From Basidiobolus meristosporus CBS 931.73 (taxonomy: Eukaryota; Basidiobolomycota; Basidiobolomycetes; Basidiobolales; Basidiobolaceae), in assembly GCA_002104905.1 (NCBI GenBank), contig MCFE01000083.1:1-64000 (forward strand): DNA of 64,000 nucleotides, in the 5' to 3' direction. The position numbers and the translations under genes are program-made. Numbering within the stretch: the first letter of the stretch is position 1; every line of letters starts with the position of its first letter. This document shows, piece by piece, positions 24,420 to 35,723 of the stretch. The notes under the pieces were generated by a model, which was not told the DNA's origin, searched no databases, and saw only the letters and a program-made list of their open reading frames with translations.

Positions 24420-27400
24420 TTATTTCTTCAGGATGCTGGATATACTAAAGCTCGACTTGATCGCGTCCAACGATCCGTTGGATTTCATTTGTCCTAGCTT
24501 GCGGGGTAGATTGAGTCCAGGCTTCCGGCCGTTGCCGGGTAAGGGTGGTGGGAGCCCGGGCAAACCGTTTGGCTTAGACCTATTAACATTGAGCAGTGAG
24601 CCTGGTCCAATATTCCCGCTGGGTGCGATGGAGTATCTGGAACGTGAGGCATCACTACCGTTCGATGGCTGAGCTGGTAATTCCGAGCCGCTTTCCGTAG
24701 ACACGTTCAATCCGATGGATTGTCTGTTCTTGCCAAGTGCGATCTTTCTCTTTTTTTTGGAGGCGGGATCGGCTGGTGTTTCTTGTAGCGCTGGCCGAAC
24801 TTTCGGTGGGCAGTGTTTGTCTCTTTCGGTTGAAAGAGATCTTCTTTTTCAAATTCAGCTGTGGTGGCTGCGAGGTTTCTGATGAGACAAGTTCTGTGAT
24901 TTGTTCCAAAGAGGGCTCCTCAGCAGCGGGTTTCTTCTTGCGTATCAGGGGTTTCTTGATGCTGATGGTTTTCTTCACAGGCTTATCCTCAGCGTCACTG
25001 AGTGGTGGAAGCTCCTCTGGAAGTGTTTCCGGTTCATCCATGTCAACCTCTGGGATGTCGACAACAACTGGAAGCTCAATATTTGCCTTGTTCGCCTTCT
25101 TTTTGGTTTGTTTGGGCGAGGGTAGGGAAGCAGCGGGAGAGGATTTCGCGACTTCCTTCTTGGTAGATTTGCTCAATTCCGGAGAATCCTTCATCTTTGC
25201 TGAGGCACCCGAGTTCTTGGTAACTCGTTTGTTACCCTTCTTGGGTGGTTGTTCCTCAGGCTCGGACTCGCTTGAATCTTCAACCACGATATTCTTGGGG
25301 ATGACGGAAGCTCTTACTTGCTTGCGAGTCTGCTTGGGGCGTACAGCATTAGTGATTTTTTCGTCAGAGCTTCCTCCAGATTCAGGCGCTTCGATGATAT
25401 CATCATCTACAGCCTTGGCCGCACCACGGTTGTTTGCTCGCTTTTGCTTAGCAAGTGTAGTTTGGCCTGCCGATTTCTCTTGAATTGTCTTTTCCAAAGA
25501 CTTGATCTGCATTTCAAACTGACGACGCTCATCGTTCCAATCTGCTGACTTTTCCTGTAACTTCAGCTGCGTGTCTGTGGCCAAATCCATAGCTTTCACC
25601 AACTTGTCTTTCATTTTCTGGAACCTCTCCTCCACTTTACTGCTACCCTGTTGGGCAGCAATGTGGAACTCTTCATTGGTTTTAGCCATCGCCTCAGCAT
25701 TATCATACTTCAGTCCTAGCTCCTTGATCTGATGAAGCAAATCCTTCCTCTCAGATGTCCAGCGCTCTTCTTTAAGACGATGCTCGGCCACAATGAGGTC
25801 GCTCTTGGCCTTTGCTGCACCCAGTTCTCTCTACGAAATATGGATTAATTTCAGCAACACTAGTGATAAAGTGAAAAGAAGACTTACGTTGACGGCTTCG
25901 ATTCGATTGGTCATTTCGTTTCTTTGTTTCTCGAATGAATTCTGCTCCGACTTCATCTCAGCACGCAACTTCTTAATGGTTTGTTCAAGGTCGGTGATCT
26001 TCTGGACGAACCCTTCGGATTCCTGGCTATCGCTATTCTTCTCGAGAAGCCATTTCTTACGTTCCTTCTCAATTTTGACGGACTCCTTTTCTAAGAGCGC
26101 CTCAAGATTGGCGTTCTCCTTTTCAAGGCTCTTCATTTTGAGAGACTGATTCTCGACCTTCTTTCTCTCATCCTCTAGTTTTTCTTCTAGCTCGACCTTC
26201 TCCTTTTGGAGTTTTTGTGCTCTCTTGGTTTCCGAAGTAAGTTTTTCCAGAATCTGGCTATGGGTATCTTTCAAATCGTCATAAGTGGCGCGAAGGGTCT
26301 TAAGGATCTCTTCGGTAGACACTTCCTTCAATTCTAGCGCCTTGAGAGATCTCTGGGACTCTTCGTGATCCATTGACACCTCGTCGTACTCATTCTAATG
26401 ATCAATTTTGGTGAGAATTAGCCTTACATGAGTTACATCGCTTTCTACTCACCTGGAGTAATGTCAGCTGCAGTTCAAAATCAGAGCATTTCACCATCAA
26501 TGAATCACGTTCATCAGTAACAAGGGCTAGTCGAATATCGTTAATCATCCATTCGCACATTAGCCGAAAATTACTATTGCTTACACAAATTGACCCGAAC
26601 TCTACGGATTTCTTCCTTTAGCGTGACAAGTTCGGTGGACATCATGGTCGAGTTCAATTTGGCATCCATGATCAGCATGTTTTCATTGGCTTGCAGCTAA
26701 GGAGAGCAAGAAATTAATAAAACTCTTTGAACATCCTCCTGCGACATCAACTGCATTCGCGTCCTTTACCTCAGCGTATTGTTCCTCAAGCTCTGAGCAA
26801 TTTTGTGCCAACTCCTGTATCTGCTCCTCAAGAGATTCATTTTTGCCTTGCGACTCTTGGAGTAAAGTCTCCTGTTGACGCAACAATCCGAATTGGGCCT
26901 CGTATTCAACCTAAAGTAATATCTATGAGTGACTCATACTAACAAATCTTGGCACGATCCCCATGAAAGCATACCTGAATCTTTTTAAGCTCGGCCTTAT
27001 ATTGTTTTGCTCTTCTTTCAAGCTGAGTCACTCTGCGGTCGATCTTGTTGGGTTTCTATACGAAGAGAACTCAAGATGAGTATCGAAGCACAAGTAAAAG
27101 ACCGGAGTATTGGTGGGCGAAATATTACCTCACGTAATTTCATTTTTCTTAGAACCTCTGCGAATTCCAAAAGCTCGATAGTGTCACGACTGAGCTGCTT
27201 CTCGTTTGCCTGACGAAAGGATGAGTAAAAGTGATAATAATAACATTGAACAAGGATATCTACCTCTACGTTAAAGACAAACAAACTCTTGCAATTTCCG
27301 GAATAGAAATCTACGGAGCGGATGAAAGGGTTGGTCAATTGGAAAAAGTGGAGGATTTTCAATGTTGAGATTCAAACCTGAGGTAAGCAAAGTGAAATAC

Positions 27401-28790
27401 GTGTCATCGTATGGCAAAGGACCGACGAATGATCCGGATGTCAACTGAGTGGTGAATTTTCCTAAGATATTTTGTCAATGCCAGTTATTTACAAGTAGAT
27501 GAAACGGAGGCTTTCATACTCATCAAGTAGAATGATTTGGATACTCCGCTAATGGCAGAGCTGATTGGAGTTTCCTTGGTCATGATCGAGTCTAATGGGA
27601 TATAGCGAGGGACTCCCATATCAATCTGTACAGTGGTTTTAGTAAACACAGCCACAGAACGCCGATATAAAGAATGAGGACAACTAACCAGATAAAAGGT
27701 ACCAGAGGTTGGATCAACGCCGGAAGTTTCAAATCGGATGGCAAGTACAAACGGCAGTGTGCAGCCTTCACGTAGCAGTGAGTCATCTCGCCTCTACCCC
27801 CACATGGATGGATATAACAATGTTACCTTGATCAAGTTTTTCTTGTATCTCGTCAAAAGATTCAATCTTGGTGAGAAATGGATCGACGCCATGGTTCAAA
27901 AGATCAGCTGTGTGTATATGGTTCAGATAAGTCCACGTTCAACAGAGCATACTAGAGATGATAAATTTACCGGTGACTGAGCGCTCGGTTTGTAAGTCTA
28001 CGCATTTGCTGTCGGTGACCCCCAGATAGCTAAAAATCAATCGCTTTAGTTATATCTATGATGACGCGAGAAAAGCAACAGCTGCTTACGCGTAGGAGAT
28101 GGACATATTCTTGTGATCTTTGAGATCCTGTCTCTTTAAAGTTTCCATGAAAGGGGCCAGCACTTTCATTCTAGAGGTTTTCGAATAATGTCAGCCTCAT
28201 TTTCATCACTACGCAAAGAAATGAATCCAAGGTACCTATCATAAGTGGTGTTTTTACCCATTCTGATAACACGAAACAGCCATCAGTAAAAGCGGTGAGA
28301 ACATGAAGACCTGCAAAATACTGACCCAATACCCATGTTGAACACTATGGAATCGCCACCTGAAAAGTTTCCAAGTTAGTAGAACGCCGATTGGGTAGTG
28401 CTCAAGGTATACCTACCATTGATCGAGAATTGAATGTTCTCCTCTATTCTGCTATCACTAAAGGCTTCGAGCTTTTGGGAGTTATAACAGCGATCGAAAT
28501 ACAGTCTCCGTCTAAGCAAACAGTAAGCAAATAAAGTCCAGTGACACATACCAACAAAGGGGACTTACGTTTCAGGGGGGCCAAACGCGCCTTCTGTTTG
28601 GATGAAGAGGTTTAGTATGAGGCTAACAGATACTGTCACAAAGCTTCGCTGAACCTTTCTCGAGAGTCAAAACTAGATATTTGTTATTTTCGCTGCAGGC
28701 GAGTACATCCCCGACCTTTGCAGGCTCGGTGGGTGTGGAATTGGGATGTAGTTGCACCAGTACATTGACATTGCCAATTATACAGGCCAT
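24420..28790 (-). CDS. Divergent kinesin-like protein with altered nucleotide-binding motifs, about 19 exons
   Basis: Starts at 28,790 (MACIIGNVNVLVQLHP) and is spliced through about 18 introns of 50-80 bp. The first ~350 residues follow the kinesin motor from end to end: FDRCYNSQ (family FD.VF...Q), IVFNMGIGMGKNTTYD at the P-loop position, FYLIDMG at switch II, PYDDTYFTLLTS (family PYRDSKLTRLLQDS), and NCKSLFVFNVE..RDTIELLEFAEVLRKMK at the motor end. The P-loop lacks the first Gly and the T/S after Lys, the NxxSSRSH switch I is absent, and DLAGSE is altered. A coiled coil of ~350 residues follows, then a basic, Ser/Pro-rich tail. The frame changes within an A8 run (T8 at 24,751-24,758): without a shift translation ends at 24,655, with it at 24,420 after a KKKRK nuclear-signal-like motif. 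Function as an ATP-driven motor is doubtful; a microtubule-binding adaptor role is inference. Confidence 0.72.
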
Positions 28791-29194
28791 TTTGGAGTCC
28801 GTGGTGAGGGAAGAAACGAAGATAGGGATGGTGTTTCTGTTGCTTTCAAAATAAGCTATTCTTGATATTGAAAGTTTAAACGCTGAGGTGACTTCGAGTT
28901 TATTGTTTTTTGTTTACAGTATGAAAGTATCGAATTAAATTCCATTTGAAGGATTCAACAACTAGAGGGGGCATTTTATTTGTTTATTGGCAGCGTCCAA
29001 TCAAATTCACACCCTTGTCCTATTCGCAAGCCTCAGCATTTATTCAACTTCGTTGAAGCTGCGCATCCTGGGTTAGGGGAGCCTCAAATCAACATTGGTT
29101 GATTGTTCTGAAAAGGATCATAAAACTTTTAATACATCTGTGCTCATAACACGACCTTTTCTCTTACCGCCACGGTTGGTTTCACGATAGCAGA
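28791..29194. other. Divergent promoter region between the kinesin-like gene and eS28
   Basis: 404 bp shared by two divergently transcribed genes. No specific element is recognised. Confidence 0.45.
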
Positions 29195-29466
29195 ATGGTA
29201 GAGTTCTTCAAAGTGGCGTATATGGAATAGGTTGAATACGTTACTCACGTGTCGCTGTTATATAGGAAAAGCAAGCCCCTGTCAAGCACGCAAAAGTAAT
29301 CAAGGTTCTTGGCCGTACAGGCTCCCGTGGTGGAGTCACTCAGGTGCGCGTTGAATTCATGGATGACACCTCTCGCTCCATCATTCGCAACGTCAAGGGC
29401 CCAGTTCGTGAGAACGATATCCTAGTGCTGATGGAATCCGAGCGTGAAGCCAGACGCCTTCGCTAG
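29195..29466 (+). CDS. RPS28: 40S ribosomal protein eS28 (S28), 2 exons, 67 aa
   Basis: Exon 1 is the ATG alone (29,195-29,197), then a 68-bp intron (29,198-29,265) and exon 2 at 29,266-29,466. The product has the eS28 core: [40 protein letters not shown] and the [10 protein letters not shown] end, and matches the yeast length of 67 aa exactly. eS28 lies near the mRNA exit site of the small subunit. The start relies on splicing: the exon-2 frame has no upstream Met before the acceptor that would fit the family, and M-EKQAPVK resembles the known N-terminus. Confidence 0.93.
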
Positions 29467-29769
29467 AACTGTAACCTATATATACAGTAGTAATCTATAT
29501 ATGCAGCAATAAACCATCCCACTGTAATGCTAATTGATGGATTCCAAGCACTTGTTCATTAGATTCAAGTAAACGTGACTTTAAATTACATTACAATCGA
29601 CTCGGAATATCTAGGTGGTGACGATGATGATGTGTGAGGATGATACGGGTGATGATACGGGTGATGATACGGGTATTGTGGGTTGGGTTGATGAATGTGT
29701 TGATGGATAATCTGACTGCGGATGATGAAGGATGGATAATCTGACTGTGCATGTGACCTTGGGAAACTA
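29467..29769. other. Convergent spacer with short tandem repeats
   Basis: 3' flanks of eS28 and the carrier gene. GATGATACGGGT is repeated three times at about 29,639-29,674, and GATGGATAATCTGACTG occurs twice near 29,702-29,753. Confidence 0.6.
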
Positions 29770-31381
29770 TCACGAGGCTTTGGCAGAGTGCTGGGCAAAA
29801 AGCGCTAGGGCTTGCTCGAAGATGACAAACATACCCGCTGATTGTAATGAGGTCCAGAAGACTCGAGGAGCCAGACCTCTGAACAACCCGCTTATGCCTT
29901 CCTGCTTGTAGTTCCAACGGAGTCCGTCAATGATTCCGGTGTAGTATTTGTGTGGCGCTCCGGATTTCTCTTTTCTAGGATCCCATAGTTCATCTCTTAT
30001 CTAGCCTAACATTAATCAAGTGTATCGTCGACGAGATATTGGATATCACTTACTGGCTTCTTGACTTGAGTCTGCAATATGGTCTTCATGACATCTGTAA
30101 CAGTTTCCTTTAGCCAACCTCCTTAATTATGACGAAAATCATCAACCTACCTAGAGGTGTGGTGATTGCTCCTGCTGCTCCTCCGGCCAGGCCACCGATC
30201 AACAATTCCGTGACGAACGACATATGGCCGTCCGCACTTCGTGAAATTGCCATCACCTTCAGCTTCTCTAGGTAACAATCGGGTCAGTTGTGCATTCGTT
30301 GTGTGGCTCATATAATAGAAATACCGTAGAATGCGAATTGAAGAGCGGAAAAAGGAACATCTCTAAGAATGGTAGCTTTGTAGCCATTGTAAAGAGCTCC
30401 GGGGCCATCGTATTTCAATATCTAGTGGTGTGAAGGTTAATTTGTTGACCGCGAGATTTAGCCACAATAAAGAACTATATATACCATTTTCAATGCATGC
30501 AAGGTGCCCTTGTAGTTATATCCGCTCACAAAATGAGGGTTGTTATATCTTCCTTGCAATTGCATTCGTGTTTTCAAAACCTAATCTCGGGTGAGCACCC
30601 ACCTATTAATGAATTGAAAAGCATAGAGATTACCTCAGAGGGAACGAATACAATAGATGCGGCAAGGTCACCGAGCGAACCTACCAAGACAACAAATTAC
30701 TTGACAATTCCCATCGTTGAATCTAACAAATACATGTGTTACCAGCAGCTAAATGAACTGCAGTGTCGGGGATTCCGTAGGCGATACCATTACGTTTCAC
30801 AAACTCGTACGTTCCGAAGTATATCATAGTGCCAGGAACTACATGACAGCAAATCAATTATTTGAGCCAACAAACTAGAAACAATAAGGAATTACTTGAA
30901 CCGCCCATAGCAGGAGCAAGCCCGCCATAGAGCCCACGAACAACCCCCTCTTCACGAAGAATGGTGCGGTATGCTTGAATCATGTTGGTATATTTGAAGG
31001 GGTATGGTTGACCTTGGAGCCTCGTCTTCACCGTATCAACACTAAAACAAGTCATGTTCGTCAGATATTCAAGGGTCACGGGTGCGGAACACTCTAGTAT
31101 ACCTATGCATCACGAAATCGCCCATACTACCCCCCAAGCCTCCAGCAACAATTGACTATGGTTGATGAAAGAAAGAGAAAGGTTATTCTGGTGGCGGCAT
31201 GGAAGCGAACGCAAATAACGGTACATGAAGATATGGAGGATATGTCGACTCGGTAGCTTTTGACGAATGGCCCATGTTTGACTAAACTGAGAGGCTGGGT
31301 GTAAGCTCGAGCCGAGAATTCACAGGAGAATGCAGTTTCACCCACCAAACGATTATTATCTAGCAACCACGAGTAATAGAA
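29770..31381 (-). CDS. Mitochondrial carrier family (SLC25) protein, MME1/YMR166C type
   Basis: Exons on the minus strand: 31,346-31,381 (first supported), 31,103-31,155, 30,902-31,041, 30,743-30,838, 30,634-30,680, 30,485-30,580, 30,325-30,421, 30,151-30,267, 30,054-30,094, 29,770-30,000; the last nine give 305 codons in phase. Three repeats of ~100 residues each carry the carrier motif: [23 protein letters not shown] and TPLDVMKT. The [20 protein letters not shown] opening is characteristic of yeast MME1, an inner-membrane Mg2+ exporter, rather than of ADP/ATP carriers; the substrate here is inferred from that. The start codon is unresolved. An ATG near 31,490 followed by an intron that ends before 31,381 is possible, which would again give a Met-only or very short first exon. 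Confidence 0.85.
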
Positions 31382-31790
31382 CTTTTAACGAGTGATTTGT
31401 AAAATCTTTCCCAATTCCGATGGTAAATTTAAGTTAGTCGTGATGATTGAACGATACCGCATGTGGAATAACTCACCGGTTCGACCAACCATGGTTGGAT
31501 GGAGCGAAATTACCAAATATTCCGCGGATTGAGTCCGCAGCGGCCAACCAATTGCCCGTGTAGCGTTCGGGCCTTCCTATGGAGCCGGTCTAAGATGAAG
31601 AGTAGTGGAAGTAGGATTAGGGCCGGAGCAGTGAATGTAGGATAGTCATTGGAGAGTGACAGCGATCTTTGCAGGAGACACGTTGCTCCCTATCTGGTTT
31701 CACCATTGACCCATGACAAACCATGCGCGCGTACATATCTTCCTGCAAGTGCTCAATAGCTCTAAACAAACACCGTTTTGGATTCCCTCG
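31382..31790. other. Divergent upstream region, carrier/secreted protein
   Basis: About 410 bp that must contain the carrier's 5' end and the promoter of the secreted orphan. A short palindrome GCGGATTGAGTCCGC lies near 31,513. No other gene is seen. Confidence 0.35.
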
Positions 31791-31798
31791 TATAAAAG
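31791..31798 (+). promoter_or_regulatory. TATA box (TATAAAAG) of the secreted orphan gene
   Basis: A perfect TATAAAAG lies 81 bp upstream of the ATG at 31,872. Confidence 0.5.
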
Positions 31799-31871
31799 CG
31801 TGGTGGTTTTCCCACTTCACCTCATCGTGTTCATCGACCCTAAAGTTCTCTAAACTCTTAACCCTCTAACC

Positions 31872-32339
31872 ATGCAACCTTTAGCCCTAAATCTTTTTGC
31901 TCTAATTTCTCTGGGATTCTACAACCCCGTAGTCTTAGGACTACCTAGCAGTTTGTCGTTCACCAACCCGCAAGAGCCTGCTATGATGGATGTTAGCCCC
32001 GGCGATTCAGCCCAGCTCCAACCAAGTGAGCCCTCGAGCATCATGACGCTAAATCAGAAGCTATTCAACCAAATGGATCAACTGAAGTTCCCTGGTGACG
32101 GCTCCAATGGACAGATTTGGGCTTCCCCCCATGCCTACCAGCCAGCTTCGCAATTTACGCAGGATGAAAAGGGTGCCGTTGGTGGAAAGAGCGAGTCCGC
32201 TGAGTCATATGGCGATTCGATTCGCACCAAATTCCAGCAGAAGATGAGCTCGGTGTTAGATCAAGCCGCAGAGACACTGAACAAAAAGTTGGACGGCTTT
32301 GCCAGTACTGATCCGGCGAGTACTCCGCCTAAAACGTAG
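31872..32339 (+). CDS. Small secreted orphan protein, 155 aa, single exon
   Basis: The N-terminus MQPLALNLFALISLGFYNPVVLG is a clear secretion signal (hydrophobic core residues 4-21, likely cleavage after about residue 23). The mature part is hydrophilic, low in cysteine (none seen) and rich in Ser, Gln, Pro and Ala. It has an amphipathic stretch near the end (KFQQKMSSVLDQAAETLNKK) and a Thr/Pro tail. There is no recognised domain. The TATA box upstream, single exon and C-terminal helix suggest a real, possibly strongly expressed gene. Small size and lack of cysteines argue against a disulfide-stabilised effector. Function unknown. Confidence 0.7.
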   Translation: MQPLALNLFALISLGFYNPVVLGLPSSLSFTNPQEPAMMDVSPGDSAQLQPSEPSSIMTLNQKLFNQMDQLKFPGDGSNGQIWASPHAYQPASQFTQDEKGAVGGKSESAESYGDSIRTKFQQKMSSVLDQAAETLNKKLDGFASTDPASTPPKT

Positions 32340-32628
32340 TCTTGCGCACGCAGTATTGAAAAATGAACACGGTCTAGAGAATACTATGAAGGTCTAACTT
32401 ATTTAACTTAAACTAATTTAATAAATTGTGGTGTGTACAGTAATGTGAACCTCCTTGGTGCATTTGACGTTATCTGATGGAACTCGTACTGCAACTAACA
32501 ATGTGATGTTTATATATATGAGTTGAGTCGACGTTGGCTGACTGGAATGAATTGAGAAATGCGAATGTGTGGGGAAGATGGCTGAAAGTATCGGAATCTG
32601 GATACCTATAGGAGCTCAAATGAACAGG

Positions 32629-33238
32629 CTAAAACTTCACTTCGAAGGAAGTTCCACAACCACAGCCGGAAACAGCATGGGGGTTGTTCTTGACCTTGAA
32701 AGTGGAGCCTATAAGCTCCTCGCTGAAGTCAATTTCCGAACCCGAGATTAACCCCAAGGATATGGTGTCCACCACAATTTTACCGCCATCACGGTCAAAT
32801 ATACTATGCAGTATGGTTAGTATCATAAACAGCCACGAATGGAAAGGTGTCAACACATACACGTCCTCCTCCGGATCAACCTTGTCCGTCAGATCAAGAA
32901 GGTACTGAAATCCGTGACAACCTCCGGACTCCACTGTAATACGTAAGGCTTGGTTTGGGCTATTATCACGCTTAGCCATGTACTTTAACCTCTATGAAGG
33001 ATATTAAAGTTAGTGGGGAATGAGGGCTCATGGCACATAGGATAAAATATCATACATTTGCCGCGGCCTCGGTGACTTCAAGAGACAAAACGTTACCGTC
33101 GTCATCCTTTACTACCTTGCTTGCATTTGTGGAGTATTGATAGTAGTGAGCATGCTTATATAAGGCACTATAGCCAAGTCTGTTCAGACTGCTGCCTCTA
33201 GTGAATACCAACTTGGGGAGATTGGAAAGGAAAGACAT
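32629..33238 (-). CDS. ISA2: Mitochondrial iron-sulfur cluster assembly protein ISA2 (HesB/IscA family), 3 exons, 162 aa
   Basis: Exons on the minus strand: 33,056-33,238, 32,861-32,991, 32,629-32,803 (489 bp). The first ~45 residues are basic and Ser-rich, a mitochondrial presequence. The A-type scaffold domain follows with the three ligand cysteines: ESGGCHGFQY and GCGCGTSF. Family role: with ISA1 and IBA57, maturation of [4Fe-4S] proteins in the matrix (aconitase, lipoate synthase). The C-terminal GCGCGTSFEVKF is typical. The gene is divergent from the glycine C-acetyltransferase gene, whose product is also mitochondrial; co-regulation is possible but not shown. Confidence 0.93.
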
Positions 33239-33719
33239 CTTCAGTAACCAGTAAAAACTTTGGGATGCCTTTATAGGTTCAATCGATCATGCCTAGTATT
33301 ACTAATTTATCAAAGATGCCGATGATTTATGAAATCATACTGAATCATTCACTCAACCCTAACCCTTATTCATTACTAATCCCCACAGTGTAGCAAGATC
33401 TCGGATTTCGGCATATATGATATACAAGAATGAATTGAATTCTGTGGCGAGAAAGACTGGGAAAATGATCAACCTATCTGCTCAGAAAGTACTTGACAGC
33501 TAGAGATTGTGTGGTGTGTAACAGATTTCCATATGCTCATTTTGGCTCTTGATGCACTAACCATTGTTTATCAGTTTCTGTGAGGGATGTATTGCCAAAT
33601 TCATCGGATCGTCAGGTGATGGCCACCATTATATAAGTTATTTCCACGTTTACTCGCTCCTTACAGCTGTTTGTACCATTCCCTCCTTTTCGGTCACTTG
33701 AAAAACTTGGAAGCTCAGT
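33239..33719. other. Divergent promoter region, ISA2/KBL
   Basis: 481 bp between divergent genes for two mitochondrial proteins. No specific site is recognised. Confidence 0.4.
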
Positions 33720-35147
33720 ATGTTTCATGTCAATAGATCTTTGCGCACTCTCTCCAGAATCTCTCTTGCAAATACCGCCACTCGTCGGTACAGCTCCAGA
33801 ATCCACGAGATAGTTGCTAACGAGCTCCAAGCTACCAGGGATGCTGGAACTTTCAAGAGCGAACGTGTCATCACCACTCCACAACGCAGCACCATTCGCG
33901 TGCAAGATCCCAACAACCAAAGCGCTACCACACCTCAGATCAATATGTGTGCTAACAACTACTTGGGACTTTCCGACCACCCCGCAGTCGTTGCCCGTGC
34001 TAAGGAGTATCTTGACACTCATGGTGCCGGTCTCTCCTCCGTACGCTTTATCTGTGGAACCCAGGATATCCACAAGAAACTCGAGAAGCAGATCAGCGAC
34101 TTTTACGGAACAGAGGATACGATTCTCTATGCTTCCTGCTTTGATGCCAACGGTGGTATCTTCGAGGTTTTGTTGAACGAGCAAGATGCCATCATCAGTG
34201 ATGCGCTAAACCACGCATCGATCATTGATGGTGTACGTCTCTGCAAAGCTAAGAGATTCAGATACCAGAATTGTGACGTAGAAGGTAAGTTGGATCACAT
34301 CCACTATATGTGATTCTCGCCATTCCATGCTAACATAAAGTTCAGATCTGGAAAAACAGTTGCAAGCGGCCGATAGCCAAGGTGCCAGATTGAAGATGAT
34401 CGCAACCGGTACGTACCATCAAGGATATCCGATAGATTGTGGTATATATGGCTCATGCTCTTCCTTATCCCAACAGACGGTGTTTTCTCTATGGACGGTA
34501 AAATCGCCCCATTGGATAAGATCTGTGATATCGCCGAGAAATACGATGCCGTCCTCTTTGTGGACGATTGCCACGCGACTGGCTTTTTGGGCAAAACTGG
34601 TCGAGGCACCCCCGAGTACTTTGGCGTTCAAGATCGTGTGCACATCGTGAACTCCACTCTAGGCAAGGCTCTTGGTGGAGCAGCTGGTGGTTATACCACC
34701 TCTACTGCTGATATCATTTCCCTACTTCGTAACCGTAGTCGTCCTTACCTCTTCTCCAACTCATTGCCCTCCCCAGTGGTTGGAGCCGCTTCCGCCGCTA
34801 TTCAGCTCGTCGATGAAGGAAAGGCCGGGTTAGATCACCTCTGGGCTAATACTCATCTTTTCCGTGGCAAGCTCAAGGCTGCTGGATTCACTGTCAACGG
34901 GGATAACCATCCCATCACCCCAGTAATGTTGGGTGACGCCCGTTTGGCAGCCGAGTTCGCTGATGAAATGCTTCAAAAGGGCATCTATGTTGTCGGCTTC
35001 TCGTACCCTGTAGTCCCCAAGGGACAGGCTCGTATCCGTGTTCAATTGTCTGCTGCCCATACCACCGAAGAAGTTGAGAAGGCCGCCGATGCATTCATTG
35101 AGATTGGACGCAGACGCGGTGTGATCCCTTCAGCGAACAAGTTGTAA
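33720..35147 (+). CDS. Glycine C-acetyltransferase (2-amino-3-ketobutyrate CoA ligase), mitochondrial, 3 exons, 432 aa
   Basis: Exons 33,720-34,284, 34,346-34,408, 34,477-35,147 (1,299 bp). A PLP-dependent alpha-oxoamine synthase: with threonine dehydrogenase it converts threonine, via 2-amino-3-ketobutyrate and CoA, to glycine and acetyl-CoA. Visible signatures are [57 protein letters not shown], the [11 protein letters not shown] Asp/His pair, and the Schiff-base lysine in [10 protein letters not shown]. The first ~30 residues are Arg/Ser-rich without acids, a mitochondrial presequence. It is closer to bacterial/animal KBL than to 5-aminolevulinate synthase or serine palmitoyltransferase, judged by the NYLGL and TGRGTPEYF segments. 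Confidence 0.94.
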
Positions 35148-35723
35148 ATTTAATGTTAAGTGCGCAGTGATAGAGAAGTAGGATGATTGTATAAATGCTT
35201 AGAGTATGTTGATCTAAATCAGTCAACAATACAGAATTGATAAGTTTGGCAATTAAACCACTGAACAAACAAACTTCTGTTTATGTAATCATGTTCGCCT
35301 TCCGTTGTCTCTTCATGGATGACTTTGAATGCTTTAATGAACGCTCATTGCCTTGATTTACGATTGCTGAGGGCTTGAGTGCTATTTACCACGAATACAG
35401 CATTGGTTAGGCGCAATTATTCAATATAGAGGGTTGGCCAGTAATCGCAAAAGAATCCACTTTGTAAAGCAGGTCAAAATCATCCAAACGTAAGACGGAT
35501 CACAAAAAGAAAAGTTCCACGGACCTAGTCCAACGGCTTATAAGCGGAAGGTATCTCTACATGCCATTGCCAAACTCTTGCTTTTCTTCTACTTTTCCCT
35601 TTCAACCGCAGGCTAGTATATCGGATTCTACTCACTAGGGCAAATGCTACTGTAGGCCTTGGCTGACTGATCTCTTACTACGTATTTCTGGGTCTCCTCG
35701 ATTTGAGCGTTTACTCAGACAAC
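35148..35723. other. Intergenic region
   Basis: 576 bp between KBL and the C2H2 gene, with no gene or repeat seen. It presumably holds the C2H2 promoter. Confidence 0.4.

Noticed and set aside
24737-25483. 248-codon ORF on the plus strand opposite the kinesin-like tail
   Set aside because: Ser/Leu-rich shadow of the Lys/Glu-rich coding strand; no independent support.
30497-30829. 110-codon plus-strand ORF within the carrier gene
   Set aside because: Spans introns and exons of the minus-strand carrier gene; composition is that of the opposite strand.
33612-34184. 190-codon ORF opposite the glycine C-acetyltransferase gene
   Set aside because: Antisense shadow; the plus strand encodes a clear PLP enzyme.
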